Assembly: GCA_003665825.1 (NCBI GenBank)
Contig: QPFY01000007.1
Coordinates: 1,364,001-1,428,000 of the forward strand
Source: Microbotryum silenes-acaulis
Lineage: Eukaryota; Basidiomycota; Microbotryomycetes; Microbotryales; Microbotryaceae
Length of the DNA: 64,000 bases
Direction of reading: 5' to 3'
This document shows positions 1-10,636 of the stretch, piece after piece; positions within the stretch are counted from its first letter, which is position 1; every line of letters begins with the position of its first letter. The notes below the pieces were generated by a model. That model worked only from the letters and a program-made list of their open reading frames with translations, did not search any database and had not been told where the DNA came from. Made by a program: the position numbers and the translations under genes.

Positions 1-1245
1 GCCCTTGTCGTCGGCCATGATCTTGCACGACGTGATTTGACCAAACGGCTCGAACTCGGCCTGCAACTTCTCCTCGGTGACGTCGTCGTCGAGGTTCTTG
101 ACGTACAGGTTCACGCCCTGGTACTTGAGCGTGGTCTCGTACTTCTTCTGCTCGTACGACTTCTTGAGCTCCTCCTCGCGCTCGGACTTGTGCTGGGCAC
201 GCGCGACGTAGATCTGCTGGCCCTTGATCTCCTTCTCGTGCAACTCCATAACGGCCTTGTGCGCCTCGTCGTGCTTCTCAAAATTGACGAAACCGAAGCC
301 CTTGGACTTGCCCTCGTTGTCGAGCGAGATGACGGCCGAGGTGACGTTGCCGAACGGCTTGAACAGGTTCTCGAACTCCTCCTGGGTCAGGTCGAGCGGG
401 ATGTTTTTGACGTACAGGTTCGTGTACTTGGAACGGATCTCGTCGATCTTGGCCTGGCGCTCGCGACGGGGGATGTGGATGCCGACAAAGACGATCTTGT
501 CGTTGAGGAGCATGCCGTTGACGCCCTCGATGGCGGCCTGGGCGGCCTCTCCGGCGTCGTAGTGGACGAAGCCGTAACCGAGCGAGTTGCCCTGAGGGTC
601 GGTCGCGACCTTGCACGAGAGGATATTGCCGAAGGCGGCAAAAGTATCGTGGAGCGCCTTGTTGTCAATGTTCTCGTCCAAGTTCTTGATGAAGATGTTG
701 CCGGCGCCAGTCTTGCGCAAGGCTGGGTCACGTTGCGACCACATGATGCGGCACGGGCGGTTCTTGATGTGCGAGTAGTTGAGTTGCTCCAACGCGCGTT
801 CGCCATCGAGAGCATTGAGGAAGTTGACGTAGGCGTAGCCGAGCGAACGACGCGTGACCGCATCACGGCAGACTCGGATCGACGCGACGGGTCCAATCAT
901 GGAGAAGATTTCGTAGAGCATCGCCTCGGTGACGGTCGGGTCGAGTTCGCCGACGTAAAGCGAGCTTGAGGGAGAAGGTTGCGCATTGCCACTGGGCGTG
1001 GCGGCTGCACCGGCAACAGCAGCGGCGGGGGCAGCAGCGGCAGGGGTCGCTTCGACGTTGTCGGTCGAAGGCTTCTTGTCCTCGGCGTTCGCAGCAGCGG
1101 GCTTGGACTCTTCAGCAGCAGCGGCAGCGGGGGCGGGGGAGGCAGCAGCGGGGGCTTCCTTGGTGTCCTTGGTCGTGTCGACCTTTTGTTCAGTCGCGGA
1201 GGCGGCAGACACTGCATGAAGAGGGCGCGGAATCGGGTCAGTCAT
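1..1245 (-). CDS. PAB1: Poly(A)-binding protein, cytoplasmic (3' end beyond the window)
   Basis: Binds mRNA poly(A) tails and links them to translation initiation and deadenylation. The frame is open without introns from an ATG at 1245 ([12 protein letters not shown]...) to the window edge, giving 415 residues. Residues 1-95 are Ala/Pro/Glu-rich, a longer leader than in yeast Pab1. RRM1 begins at about residue 96 with [20 protein letters not shown], the family hallmark. RRM2 starts near 180 ([20 protein letters not shown]), RRM3 near 275 ([18 protein letters not shown]) and RRM4 near 380 ([18 protein letters not shown]). The C-terminal linker and MLLE domain lie outside the window. The gene is divergent from MSH1. 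An A-rich stretch lies about 0.63 kb upstream on this strand. Identity is certain from four RRMs in order; the 5' UTR structure is not determined. Confidence 0.96.
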   Translation of the reverse strand, partial: MTDPIPRPLHAVSAASATEQKVDTTKDTKEAPAAASPAPAAAAAEESKPAAANAEDKKPSTDNVEATPAAAAPAAAVAGAAATPSGNAQPSPSSSLYVGELDPTVTEAMLYEIFSMIGPVASIRVCRDAVTRRSLGYAYVNFLNALDGERALEQLNYSHIKNRPCRIMWSQRDPALRKTGAGNIFIKNLDENIDNKALHDTFAAFGNILSCKVATDPQGNSLGYGFVHYDAGEAAQAAIEGVNGMLLNDKIVFVGIHIPRRERQAKIDEIRSKYTNLYVKNIPLDLTQEEFENLFKPFGNVTSAVISLDNEGKSKGFGFVNFEKHDEAHKAVMELHEKEIKGQQIYVARAQHKSEREEELKKSYEQKKYETTLKYQGVNLYVKNLDDDVTEEKLQAEFEPFGQITSCKIMADDKG

Positions 1246-2331
1246 CGACGCGTAGAGGGAGGAGTGATTGCCGCCCTTCGTCGTTGCCAGCCCGCGGCGT
1301 GCGCCTGAGCCGATTCAATCGCCGCTGGCCAGCCAGAGTCATGCGTGTCCCCGAGATAGGCCAAGACGTACTGTTGGAACTTTTTAAGGGTGGTGGTAGT
1401 GGGGGTAGTTGCTGCGATAACAAAGGTGAAGGCCGAAGGTCAGTCACGAGGTGATGGAGTGTGGGTGCACGTCACAGGGTTATTGGCCCAGTGTGCCTGC
1501 GCGGGCCGGAGAGTGCGGCTGCGAAGCTCACAGGGTGACGGCGGCGGGTGGTTCGGGGGTAAACGCGTGCGGGAGCGGATCGATTCCGGGGGAAGAAGGG
1601 AAGATCGAAGTAAGGTTGGGACGGGTTTGGGTGTTTGGAGCGATTCTTCAGTCACAAAGGGGGGCGGGTAGAGAGAGGAGGACGATCGACGAAGGGGGGC
1701 CAGTCGAGGGCTTTGTTGACGAGGGCGAACGGGGTTGCGTCGTTCAAAGGCTCGGGTTTCGTCGAAACGGCAAGGACTGGTGCAAGGGGTTCAAATGCGA
1801 CTTTTTTGTGTTCTACTCGAAGGGGGGAGGGGAGGCGGCGGGAGAGGAGGAAGGTTTCGGAGTAGAGGGTTTTTTTTGAGTTTTTTTTTTGATGGTTGGG
1901 AAACGAAGACCGAACGGGAGACCCCACGAAAGCGGTCGAGGCGAGTTCGAGTGTTTGAGAGGTGGATCTGGTCAGAAGCCAACCCGTGCACGCAGGTCAG
2001 AGCGCGGCCAAGCCAACGCGAGCGAAGGATTTTTCAAAGACGCGCGCGCAAATTCCACCGTTCCTAGTCCGCCGGCTGAGGTATTACGCGCATTACGATC
2101 AACGTCGCATTTCAGAATTTCAGATTAGATCGGGATCGCAGTCGCTTTCACGCACCCGTCACGCGCGTTTTCTGGGCTTGCAATTGGGCAATTTACAGGC
2201 GCGTCTCCTCGCGCCCAATCGTGGCTGTCGTCTCGAGCGAGCGATCATTCAATCCGAGCGCTCTCATTCGCACCACCAGCTCGCCTCGAGTCCTCGCACC
2301 TGGCCCAAGCTCCCTCCCGGTGCTACCTCGA
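1246..2331. other. Divergent intergenic region between PAB1 and MSH1
   Basis: No coding signal on either strand. It should hold both promoters and the 5' UTRs. Apart from the A/T tract at 1870-1890 I see no clear motif; the part near PAB1 is purine-rich on the plus strand, i.e. pyrimidine-rich in the PAB1 sense, as is common for fungal leaders. Confidence 0.5.
1870..1890 (-). promoter_or_regulatory. A-rich tract upstream of PAB1, possible autoregulatory leader element
   Basis: On the PAB1 strand this reads A10-CTC-A8 (T8 at 1870-1877 and T10 at 1881-1890 on the plus strand). PABP mRNAs of several eukaryotes carry oligo(A) in the 5' UTR, bound by PABP itself to limit translation. Whether the PAB1 transcript starts upstream of 1890 is unknown, so the role is inference; it could also be a nucleosome-free promoter tract. 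Confidence 0.3.
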
Positions 2332-5300
2332 ATGCGACTCTTTCGTTCGGTGGTCGCATTCGTGCCCTGGCCCAGTCCGAGTCGACCGTCTCTCGTCGTG
2401 CACCACCTCGTTGTTCTCAACTCGAAGCGAGCGTTTGCTGCCCAGCCGTTCCATAGCTCGTGTCGGGCATGCAAGCCATCAAACTCCACTGCGGCCGAGA
2501 CGGAAGCTCTTGAAAAGGATGAGTATGGGATAGACTCTTTGGCATCGTCTTCCTCGTCGCCCAACGGCAAGAGGAGAGCTCCGTTGAGCCCGCTGACCCG
2601 ACATGGGCTCATCAATCCTCAACTCGGTCAGTCCAACTACACAATATCTCTGGCTTTTATATGTAAAACCAGCTCAAATTACTGACTTCAACTCATCTCA
2701 GGAGCTTCCACCGCCAAGCTGAAACGAACAACCCGAGCCAAGACCCCTGAAACCTCGTCTGCAAAGTCTTCCTCTTCCTCAGCTCCGAACGACGACGGAC
2801 TGAGATCGACCTCGGACGAATCGGACGTTCAGAGCATGACGAGGTTGGAAGAATCGATTCGGATCGATTTGGCCAAATACCCCGATGCGATCCTGTTGAC
2901 TCAGGTCGGGTCCTTCTTCGAGGTGAGCTTCATAACATCGTAACCCCCACATAGCCGCGAGAGACCAGGGCGCCGGAACTGATTATGTTATTCCCGCTGT
3001 GCACAGAGCTACTTTGACCAAGCCCCCATGGTCGCCAAACTGCTCAACATCAAACTCACTTCCAAAGTCTTTGGTAAAAAAGGCAACAAGATCCGTCACG
3101 CCTTTGCCGGGTTCCCTTTAGCCCAACTATCAAAACACGCGACGACGTTGATCGAAGCGGGGCACAAAGTCGTCGTTGTCGAAGAGACCAAGACGATTGG
3201 GGCTGGGGGGAGTGGGATGTTTGATGAGAGTGGGGCGACGACGGTCAGGAGGGTCACGAGGGTCATTACTCCTGGGACGGGTATTGATGAGGCGTTCGTG
3301 CAGGTGGAGAACCTTGCTTATGTGCTTGCGATTGGGGTGCATGGAGGCGGAGATCAAACAATTGGGATGGCGTATCGGGATGTCTCGACGGGATCTTCGT
3401 TCACTCGTACTTCGACCCTGCAGTCACTACGAGACGACCTGTTGCTCGTCCAACCCAAAGAAGTCGTCGTCGATTCCGAGCTGTCCTCCACCCCATTCGG
3501 ACAAGCGATCTTGGACATCTTGCAAGGCGAACGACGCCGCGAGAACCTCATGATCTCGACCGTCTCGACCTCGTCGATTCTTCAAGACCCCTCTCGCTCC
3601 AACTCGAAGCACGACCCCCGCGCCGAACTTGTCGCGGAAGAGGTGCTCCTCGCTTACCTCGCCGAAACGCTCGTTTCGTCCACTCCACCGCCCATCGAAT
3701 CGACCTTTATCGACCCGTCCCGCATCGTGCAAATGGACTCAACGACGTTGAAATCTCTCGAAATTCGTGAATCATTGAGAGGAGGAACGAAAGGTTCTCT
3801 TTTCGCAGCCGTCAAACGCACGTCAACACCTTCTGGAACGCGATTGTTGCTCGAACGTTTATGCGCACCCTCGACGGAGAAAGAGGTGATTGAACAAAGG
3901 GCCGGACTGGTCGACACGTTCGTCCGTTTAGGATCTACGAGGAAGTACAGCATGGTGTTGTTCAAAGGCTTTGATGACTTGCCGAGGATCCTTCAGAAAT
4001 TGTTCTTGGCCAAAAAGGGACCACAACATTCGTTCGACTTGTTGGCGCTGAAGAAGATTGTTGAAGGGGTTCAAAGCCTTCGAGCGATCTTGGACGATCA
4101 TCTGGAAGCCGAGGAGATTGAGGAGAGGGAAGTCGTGGAGAGGGTTTTGCGGAGGTTGCATCGCAATGATGGGCTGGCAGCCGCGATTGAATTGGCGATC
4201 GATGAGGAGGCGTTGCATGAACGGCATGAGCAGGCGCTGAGGAAGAATGAGTTGATTGAGAATTATGGCACGGGGGCGGTCGAGAAGATCTTGCAGCAGG
4301 AACAGGAACAGCAGGCGCTCGTGGAGGGGGAGGAAGGAGGGGAGGAAGGAGGGACGAGTCAGAGAGGGGTCAGGGAGGGGTTATGGGGCAAGGATGAACC
4401 CTGGGTCATTCGACCTCAGTGCTCGCCGGCTTTGCAAAAGCTTCATCAACGATTGACCGAGCTACGTCAGGCCGCGGACCAACTCGAGACGCGCTTGATT
4501 CGAGCCCATCAACTCAACCCCACCAAATTGACGCTGCGGGTGCTTCCCAAGTACGGACCGATCGTTCACGTCGTCACCTCCAAACCTACGACGATCGACC
4601 TATCCGAATCGGGTTTCGCGTCCGTCATCAAATCAGGCTCGACTAGGTCTTACGCCTATTCGGAATGGACCGCAATTCACGTCAAGCTTTTGAAAGTCAC
4701 AGCCGAGATTCAAAAGTTGGAATCCGAGACGATCAAGGTCCTCGTTGCTAGGGTCGTGGAGAATTACAAAAGCCTGAAGGAAACCGCTGATGCGATTGCG
4801 GAATTGGACGTCGCGATGGGTTTTGCTGAGGTTGCGGATGAGATGAAGTGGGTTAGGCCGGGGATCGAAGAAAGGTAAATCTGGATCAGCGAAGTTCGTG
4901 CGACTCGATGTGATGTAAAAAGCTCATTCCTGATCGTGGGATCTGCAGTACGAGGTTACACATCGTCGATGGGAGACACCCGACGGTCGAACAAGCGTTG
5001 CAGGTACAGAATCGAGCCTTTACGACCAACTCGGTGCGCTTTGAGCATCCCGACGCTTTTGTTCATGTCATCACTGGCCCAGTGAGTACCCGTGCGAGTA
5101 TGATTTCAAGTGAAGACTGCTCAACGAGTTTCGATCTTGCAGAACATGGCTGGCAAATCGACCTACCTCCGTCAAAATGCCTTGATCGTTCTCCTCGCCC
5201 AAGTCGGATCCTTTGTCCCCGCCGCCGCGAAAACCACCATCGGCCTCGTCGACCGCATCTTCTCCCGCGTCGGAGCAAGGGACGAACTCGATCGTGATCG

Positions 5301-5801
5301 ATCGACCTTCATGATCGAAATGGACGAAGCCTCGTCCATCCTCCATACAGCCACGTCAAAATCGTTGGTCCTGTTGGATGAGCTGGGTCGAGGCACAAGT
5401 CCTTTGGACGGACTGGCGATCGCTTATGGCGCATTGGAACATCTGGTGCATGTCAATAGGTGTAGGACTTTGTTTGCGACGCATTATCATAGGCTGGGGG
5501 AATTGATGGGGTATGAGGAGGGGAGGCAAGGGGTTGATACCGGGGGAGTTTGGAAAGGGGTCGAGTTTTGGTGCACGAGGTTGGAGGAGACAGGGGTGAG
5601 TTTCTCAACGAGCAAGGATCATGGCGGATCGAGAGCTGATGTGGTCTCTTCTGGATGAAACAGAACTCGGTCGCTTACCTCCACGACGTGCGAAAGGGGC
5701 TCAACGACGATAGTGGCGGTTTAACCGTCGCTCGCTTGAGTGGAATGCCCGAACGAGCGATCCAGACCGCCATGCGACTCAGAGACCGATATAGGAAGTG
5801 A
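2332..5801 (+). CDS. MSH1: Mitochondrial DNA mismatch repair protein, MutS family
   Basis: MutS ATPase that recognises mispairs and stabilises mitochondrial DNA. Exons: 2332-2626, 2702-2922, 3007-4874, 4949-5081, 5143-5595, 5664-5801; joined they give 1035 codons, close to yeast Msh1 (959). The ATG at 2332 opens an Arg/Ser-rich, acid-poor leader ([13 protein letters not shown]... [11 protein letters not shown]) typical of a mitochondrial presequence. The mismatch-binding F-x-E motif appears as TQVGSFFE near residue 170. Walker A GPNMAGKST is at about 838-846, assembled across the 5082-5142 intron. The Walker B/signature stretch [12 protein letters not shown] follows at about 914-925 and ATHYHRL near 951. 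All introns are GT-AG. The stop TGA at 5799-5801 sits inside a good splice donor (AAGTGAGTAT), so a longer spliced C terminus is possible. Spliced borders are inferred, not confirmed by RNA. Confidence 0.9.
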
Positions 5802-8800
5802 GTATAACCATGGGGTGGCAGCGGAATTTCAAAATTGTATGGAAGCCGAGTGATTACAATACGCTACTGCTGCACTGCAAGCTGGAATGTTTCTGCAAAG
5901 GTTCTGCTGTCCCGCTAATCCGCCAGCCAGGGGCCTGAAGCTGGTGATTTAAGGCCCGAGGTCGAAACCGAGCGAAATTCCGATCAGGGATTCAGCGGGA
6001 AGCAACAAAACCGATCATGATCGAGATTCACCGTGCTTCGACGTCGAGCTTCGTAAGAACAACCCTCCGGGAGCATGGGGATCCATTCGTTTTGCCGACG
6101 TGCAAACGAATACCGGGGTAAGTGGTGTCACCGACGCGAGGGGAGTGGTGGGTTTGAGCGCTTAGCGCCGAGGGGAAGATATGACGGCGTGAGACCGAGC
6201 CGCGCGAGCGCTCCTGCGACTCAAAAATGCTCGAGTCGAGTGATCCTCGGCCAGAAGTTCGGCACTTCGGCGACCGTTAGGTGCCTACCTAACGAGGTGG
6301 GTTAGATGTCAAAGCTGGTACCGCCGCCCTGGGGCCTAGGCTAACGCTACCTGGGTGGGTGCTTACCTAGGTTTAGGATCACAGTCACCGACTGATGATT
6401 TAGGGTCCGATCCTAAAATACCCATTACCTAGTCAGGTAGGGCAGCCCTGGTACACCTCATAGGCGAGGACTAGTAGGCGCGAATAAGAAGGTATTCTGA
6501 TTTTCGTCCTCCGTCTCCAATCCGAGCCGTCGTGTGCAGCTGGCAGGTCAGAGTCGGTGCCTACAAGCTGCTCTCTGGCTCGCGGGATTCTCGGCAGCGA
6601 GCGGCCCATCGTCGTCGGCGAATAGGCGCCGTCGGACGCCGTACCTCACTCACGTAACCCACCGCCTTTGGAGCGTCCGCGGGCCTCTACAAAGAAACAT
6701 CCAGGAAACAAAAGCGCGTGACGTGGGGTTTCTTTAGGTGGGAACCTAAACTGGTTCCACATGCTCGAAGTGATCCACGTTGCCAAGTGCTTGTTTTGGT
6801 CCCACACTATTATTGACTCGCTTTTGCGAAAAAGGCCTCATGTCCGAGAAGTCGCATCGAGGACGGTGAGAATCGCCTCCCATTGTGATTCGCAATGCCG
6901 TTTCCGCTCAGCCGGGCTCAGCCTGCGGCAACCAAAGAGATCTACCTACCTAGGTGGTAGGGAAATACTGACGTACCCGGACTCTACCTTCCCTCACCTG
7001 CAGAAGATCGCACACTCCAGAGGCTCGCTCTCGCGGAGTCCGGAGACGCATCATGCTGTGCAAAATCTCGGCCGTCGCGCGGAGTGCGTCTCGAATTACC
7101 GACCGGGATCTTACCTCCGTATTGGTCGGACTAAGCATATCGTGATTTAAGCATCGAGTTTGGAATGGGCAGGTAGTTCACCCTCGGGCCTTGTCCACAT
7201 GGGGAGCAAAACAAGGTGTGCTGATACGTCGGCGGCGACGTGCGGGTGGCTTGGCTCGTGGCACCGTACCTAATGCCGAGCGATCGCTCGATCGACGGGC
7301 ACCATTCGTCGACTTGCCGCCACGCGTTGTGAGCCCTCTGCTGCAGTGGGAACAGTTGGTTGGATCTCTACAGAAAAGAGTTGACTAGCTACCCGCTCTC
7401 CGTAGGTAACTGTACACGTAATTTGGTAGAGGTATCCGGTTGTTCGAATCCCTTATCACATCAGGTGTCTGAGTTTTCATCAGCGTACGTGTTCGGGAAG
7501 TCGCAGCCTGGCGTTGGAAGTCGTCCAACTCGGAGGCGGTAACAATATTCCCTACCTACAGGCAGGGGCTCTACGCCCACTTTTTATCGACTGCAGCAAA
7601 GCACTTCTAGCTCGTCCGTTCATCTAAAAATAGCCAGGTAGGAAAGGATCTACGCGTACACGTAAGAGAAAATCGGCTCCCGGCGTAGGTTCGGCTGACA
7701 AATAGTTGGGGTTACAAAACCTCACACGCTCGCGAATTCGTCAATCACCCGCTGGGATCGAATTGCTACTCTGTAGATCGATGAACCGAGCGTCAGTTGG
7801 GTTCACGGGATGAGAAGGTTTCAAGCATAATTGATCAGATCTAAGACACTCCCGTCCGGATTCATTCAGGCTAACGGCGGAGCGAAAATTGGATCGCGCC
7901 CTCGAGTCCGCGCCTTTGCTCTGAGTTAGAAGTAGGCCGCTGCTTACGTACCCACTTGCTAGCGCTTACTTGGGCCACGTGTTTCTCCTTACCGCATTTC
8001 GGTGTGGCGCTTAGTTTGAATCCAGGTCTGGCTCGCAAATGTGCCTAGACTGGGAGCGCCTAGGAGCGTTGTCAGACGTGATGATGTCGCAAGGTAGTAC
8101 CTAGGAACCTTTAGCTAAATACTCAGTGTACTCGTACCTAGAGCACGAGCGTCGACGTCGATGAAGACTAATCGCCCTGCTCGGTGATTCAAGGTCGTTG
8201 CGAGCTCCGCCCGGGCCTCCGGGACCAGGGGGGGGGCAGATCGGCGCTCGCGCGCGCGCGCCTGAAAGAACCTTAATTGATGGAGATGTTTTTGTGGTGC
8301 GATTTTTTAAGCAGTGTACAAAGCTGTGATGTAGATAAGTGGAGATACGGAAAAATAGACGTAGATAAAGAAAGTAGATGTTGATACGAGCCTTTTCGTG
8401 TCCAGAAACGGATCTCGCGCAGCACGACGTTACACCGATCATCAAGGCTGCGCGCAGATGGCCTTAAAGGCGCTTCGAGGGTGAGACAAGCGAAACTTCA
8501 CTTGTGACATGTGAGATCTGAGAGGGGCCTATAGAAAGGGAGCCGGCGCTTATAAGACGGCCGATGACGTGCCAGGCGCCTCTTCGATCCAATCTACAAT
8601 TTATTACTCGTCAGGGCCTACTAGTGTGGCTGTCCAACGTCGAGGTTGATCGGTTTTGGTGAGTACATACATGGTAGGTATTTAGAAATCAAGCATTCGG
8701 CTAATCAGAGTTTTGAGCCGTTGACCAGGTCGACTGATCGTCCGCGCCTCGTGCTCGCTCGGCGTCAAATAATAGCTGCATCGGCCCCGTTGAGTCCGGA

Positions 8801-10204
8801 CTCCGAATCGCATTGAAAGGGGCTGAAATCTTGGTACTTAGCTTTCCCGCCTCTACGGGCCATCTCTCACGTATCAACATCTCAGATCCGTTCCTGGGTT
8901 ACAGTCAAGTAGAGTCTAGGTACTTCCGGCAGTCGCTGAAATTGGGTGCGCAGGGCTCGGAAGCGGCGTCGCTTAAACCGACGAAGTGAAGATAATCTTG
9001 ATCCGGCTATCGCAAGCAGCACCGTGACAAGTTCTACTTCAAACAGAAGTAAAGCGTTGCTTCGACTCATCAGTCCGCCAATTAAAAACTCTACTAGAGT
9101 GCCCACTGCTCGCGTATGCTGTTAATGAAGTCTATCAAATAAAATTAAAAAAGCGGTGCCATTCGCCTACGTGGTCAGGCGCGAGATTGCTATTCCCGAC
9201 CCACGCCGGCAGCTCGTTTGAACACGATTGCAAATCATAGGTTAGTACCTGGGCAGCCCGTACTAAACGTAGGTGGTCAAGAGCCGTGACCTTGTTGTCA
9301 CCGTTTGTCGACTCTGAAACACCGGTGTGGCTCGTGACCGTCGGGATTCTAAAGTCGAGTCCACAAACCCGGTGGCATCTGATCTCGCAGCAGATGATCG
9401 ATGTTCTGCGATCAGACGAAGACGGCCTTACCTCCCGGCCGGTTATTAAAGCGGTCCGGTGGAAGACCGAACTCGACCGGTTCGCGAGAGGTCCAAGGCA
9501 AGCAAAACAAAAAAGAGGTCTTAGCTTGGCAGCAGCATGCGCATACATCCAGCGGTCCCACAGAGTTTTCGTTGCGGTTCAAGATCACCGGCTCTGGGAA
9601 GCAGCGCGAGGCTTTCTTTTCAGTCCCCGGGATCTTCTTTCGCAGTTTGTTTCTTTCGAGAGTCCGTACGACTTCACTTTGACAGGCGAATTCGCACCAT
9701 TTCGGAGCTACCTACCCTCCCCCCTGTTTTAGCCTGCCACCCAATACTAAGCCAGGTAAATGTTGCCATCAACCGAGGCACGACACTTTCGACCGAGTTC
9801 CGGTGCCCACCACCGTATCGCCGCGAGCCACGATCAGTGGCGGGTGCTGCCAAGCTGGGCGACGGCGCTCGGAATTAACCTTGCTTCCATCAGTGAACCT
9901 ATTCGGAAGTGTGGGTCTCAGAGAAGTGAGGGGACGGCTTACGAGGTAAAAGTAGGTAAGGACCTTGCATCACATAATTGATAGTATTACATTACCCGTA
10001 GGCTCGATCTACCGAGCAAACTGAAGTAGGACCTTGTCACAAGGGCGAAGGAGGAGCTTTTAATTTTAATCCCTGAAGCTCGTTAGAGCTGAAGGTTTCG
10101 TTTCGAAAAATGGTGGGGTCCCAGCCTCGAAAATGATGCTATTCTGAGATTTTATTGGACGAAATGGCCGAAATACCCCGCACGCGCGTGGCTGTCGAAG
10201 CCCC
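5802..10204. other. Gene-free region rich in TACCTA/TAGGTA motifs
   Basis: Over 4 kb with no open frame resembling a known protein; the longest frames (about 110-150 codons, e.g. plus 9286-9732) show no domain. The striking content is the recurrent short motif TACCTA or its complement, often palindromic as CCTAGGTA (examples near 6280, 6345, 6430, 6945, 7550, 8100, 8133, 8915, 9245, 9710). A relic LINE tail is at 9115-9145. It probably represents decayed repeat DNA. Confidence 0.5.
9115..9160 (+). repeat. 3'-terminal relic of a non-LTR retrotransposon
   Basis: A 25-bp stretch at 9115-9139 (TATGCTGTTAATGAAGTC...) is identical to the 3' end of the LINE fragment at 32174-32198, and both are followed by an A-rich tail and a GCGG-containing sequence. 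It is best read as an extremely 5'-truncated copy of the same element. Confidence 0.5.
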
Positions 10205-10355
10205 AATAGGAGAGCCCGATATCAGCGCCGATTGGTGCGAACAATGCTCCCCCGATGGGAGGACCCTTGCCTATGAGCGCAATAGGAGAGTCCGACTCGG
10301 TGTCAGCGCCGATCGGTTTGAATCCCCCTGATAGGAGGACCTCGCCTAACAGCGC
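10205..10355. repeat. Two tandem copies of a 76-bp unit
   Basis: Unit 1 is 10205-10280 and unit 2 is 10281-10355. Both start AATAGGAGAG and contain CAGCGCCGAT near the middle and GGAGGACC near the end. They differ at about a fifth of positions. A weaker trace of the start precedes unit 1. No coding role is visible. Confidence 0.6.
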
Positions 10356-10450
10356 CGATCATTCATTTTCAGTGGCCAGTGGCCACCAGCCCGGTTGCTA
10401 ACCTAACCTGCCGAGTCGGCGCACTCAGCACACAGCTTGGGCGTCATCAG

Positions 10451-10467
10451 CCCCCCCCCCCCCCCCC
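10451..10467 (+). repeat. Poly-C tract (C17)
   Basis: Seventeen consecutive C residues directly upstream of the Helitron fragment. The exact length is likely to be unstable or prone to sequencing error. Confidence 0.8.
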
Positions 10468-10636
10468 GAGTCCCCGCGCCAGAGCGCACTACTAGCGCAG
10501 ACAAGCGCAAGCTAGCGCACTCAGGCTGGCCTCCACTGGCAAGTTGCCACCGCCCGGCCCTCTCCTTTCCGTCTCTCTGTATTGCCTTGTTCTGTTTCCT
10601 CGCATCTCTAAGACAGGCTATCACACAATCGCCGTC

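Noticed and set aside
7380..7470. GTTCGAATCCC resembling a tRNA B box.
   Set aside because: The flanking bases do not form a T-stem and there is no acceptor or D-arm pairing.
9286..9732. 148-codon plus-strand frame in the gene-free region.
   Set aside because: No recognisable motif, no proper start and an overlapping minus frame of similar length; chance is more likely.
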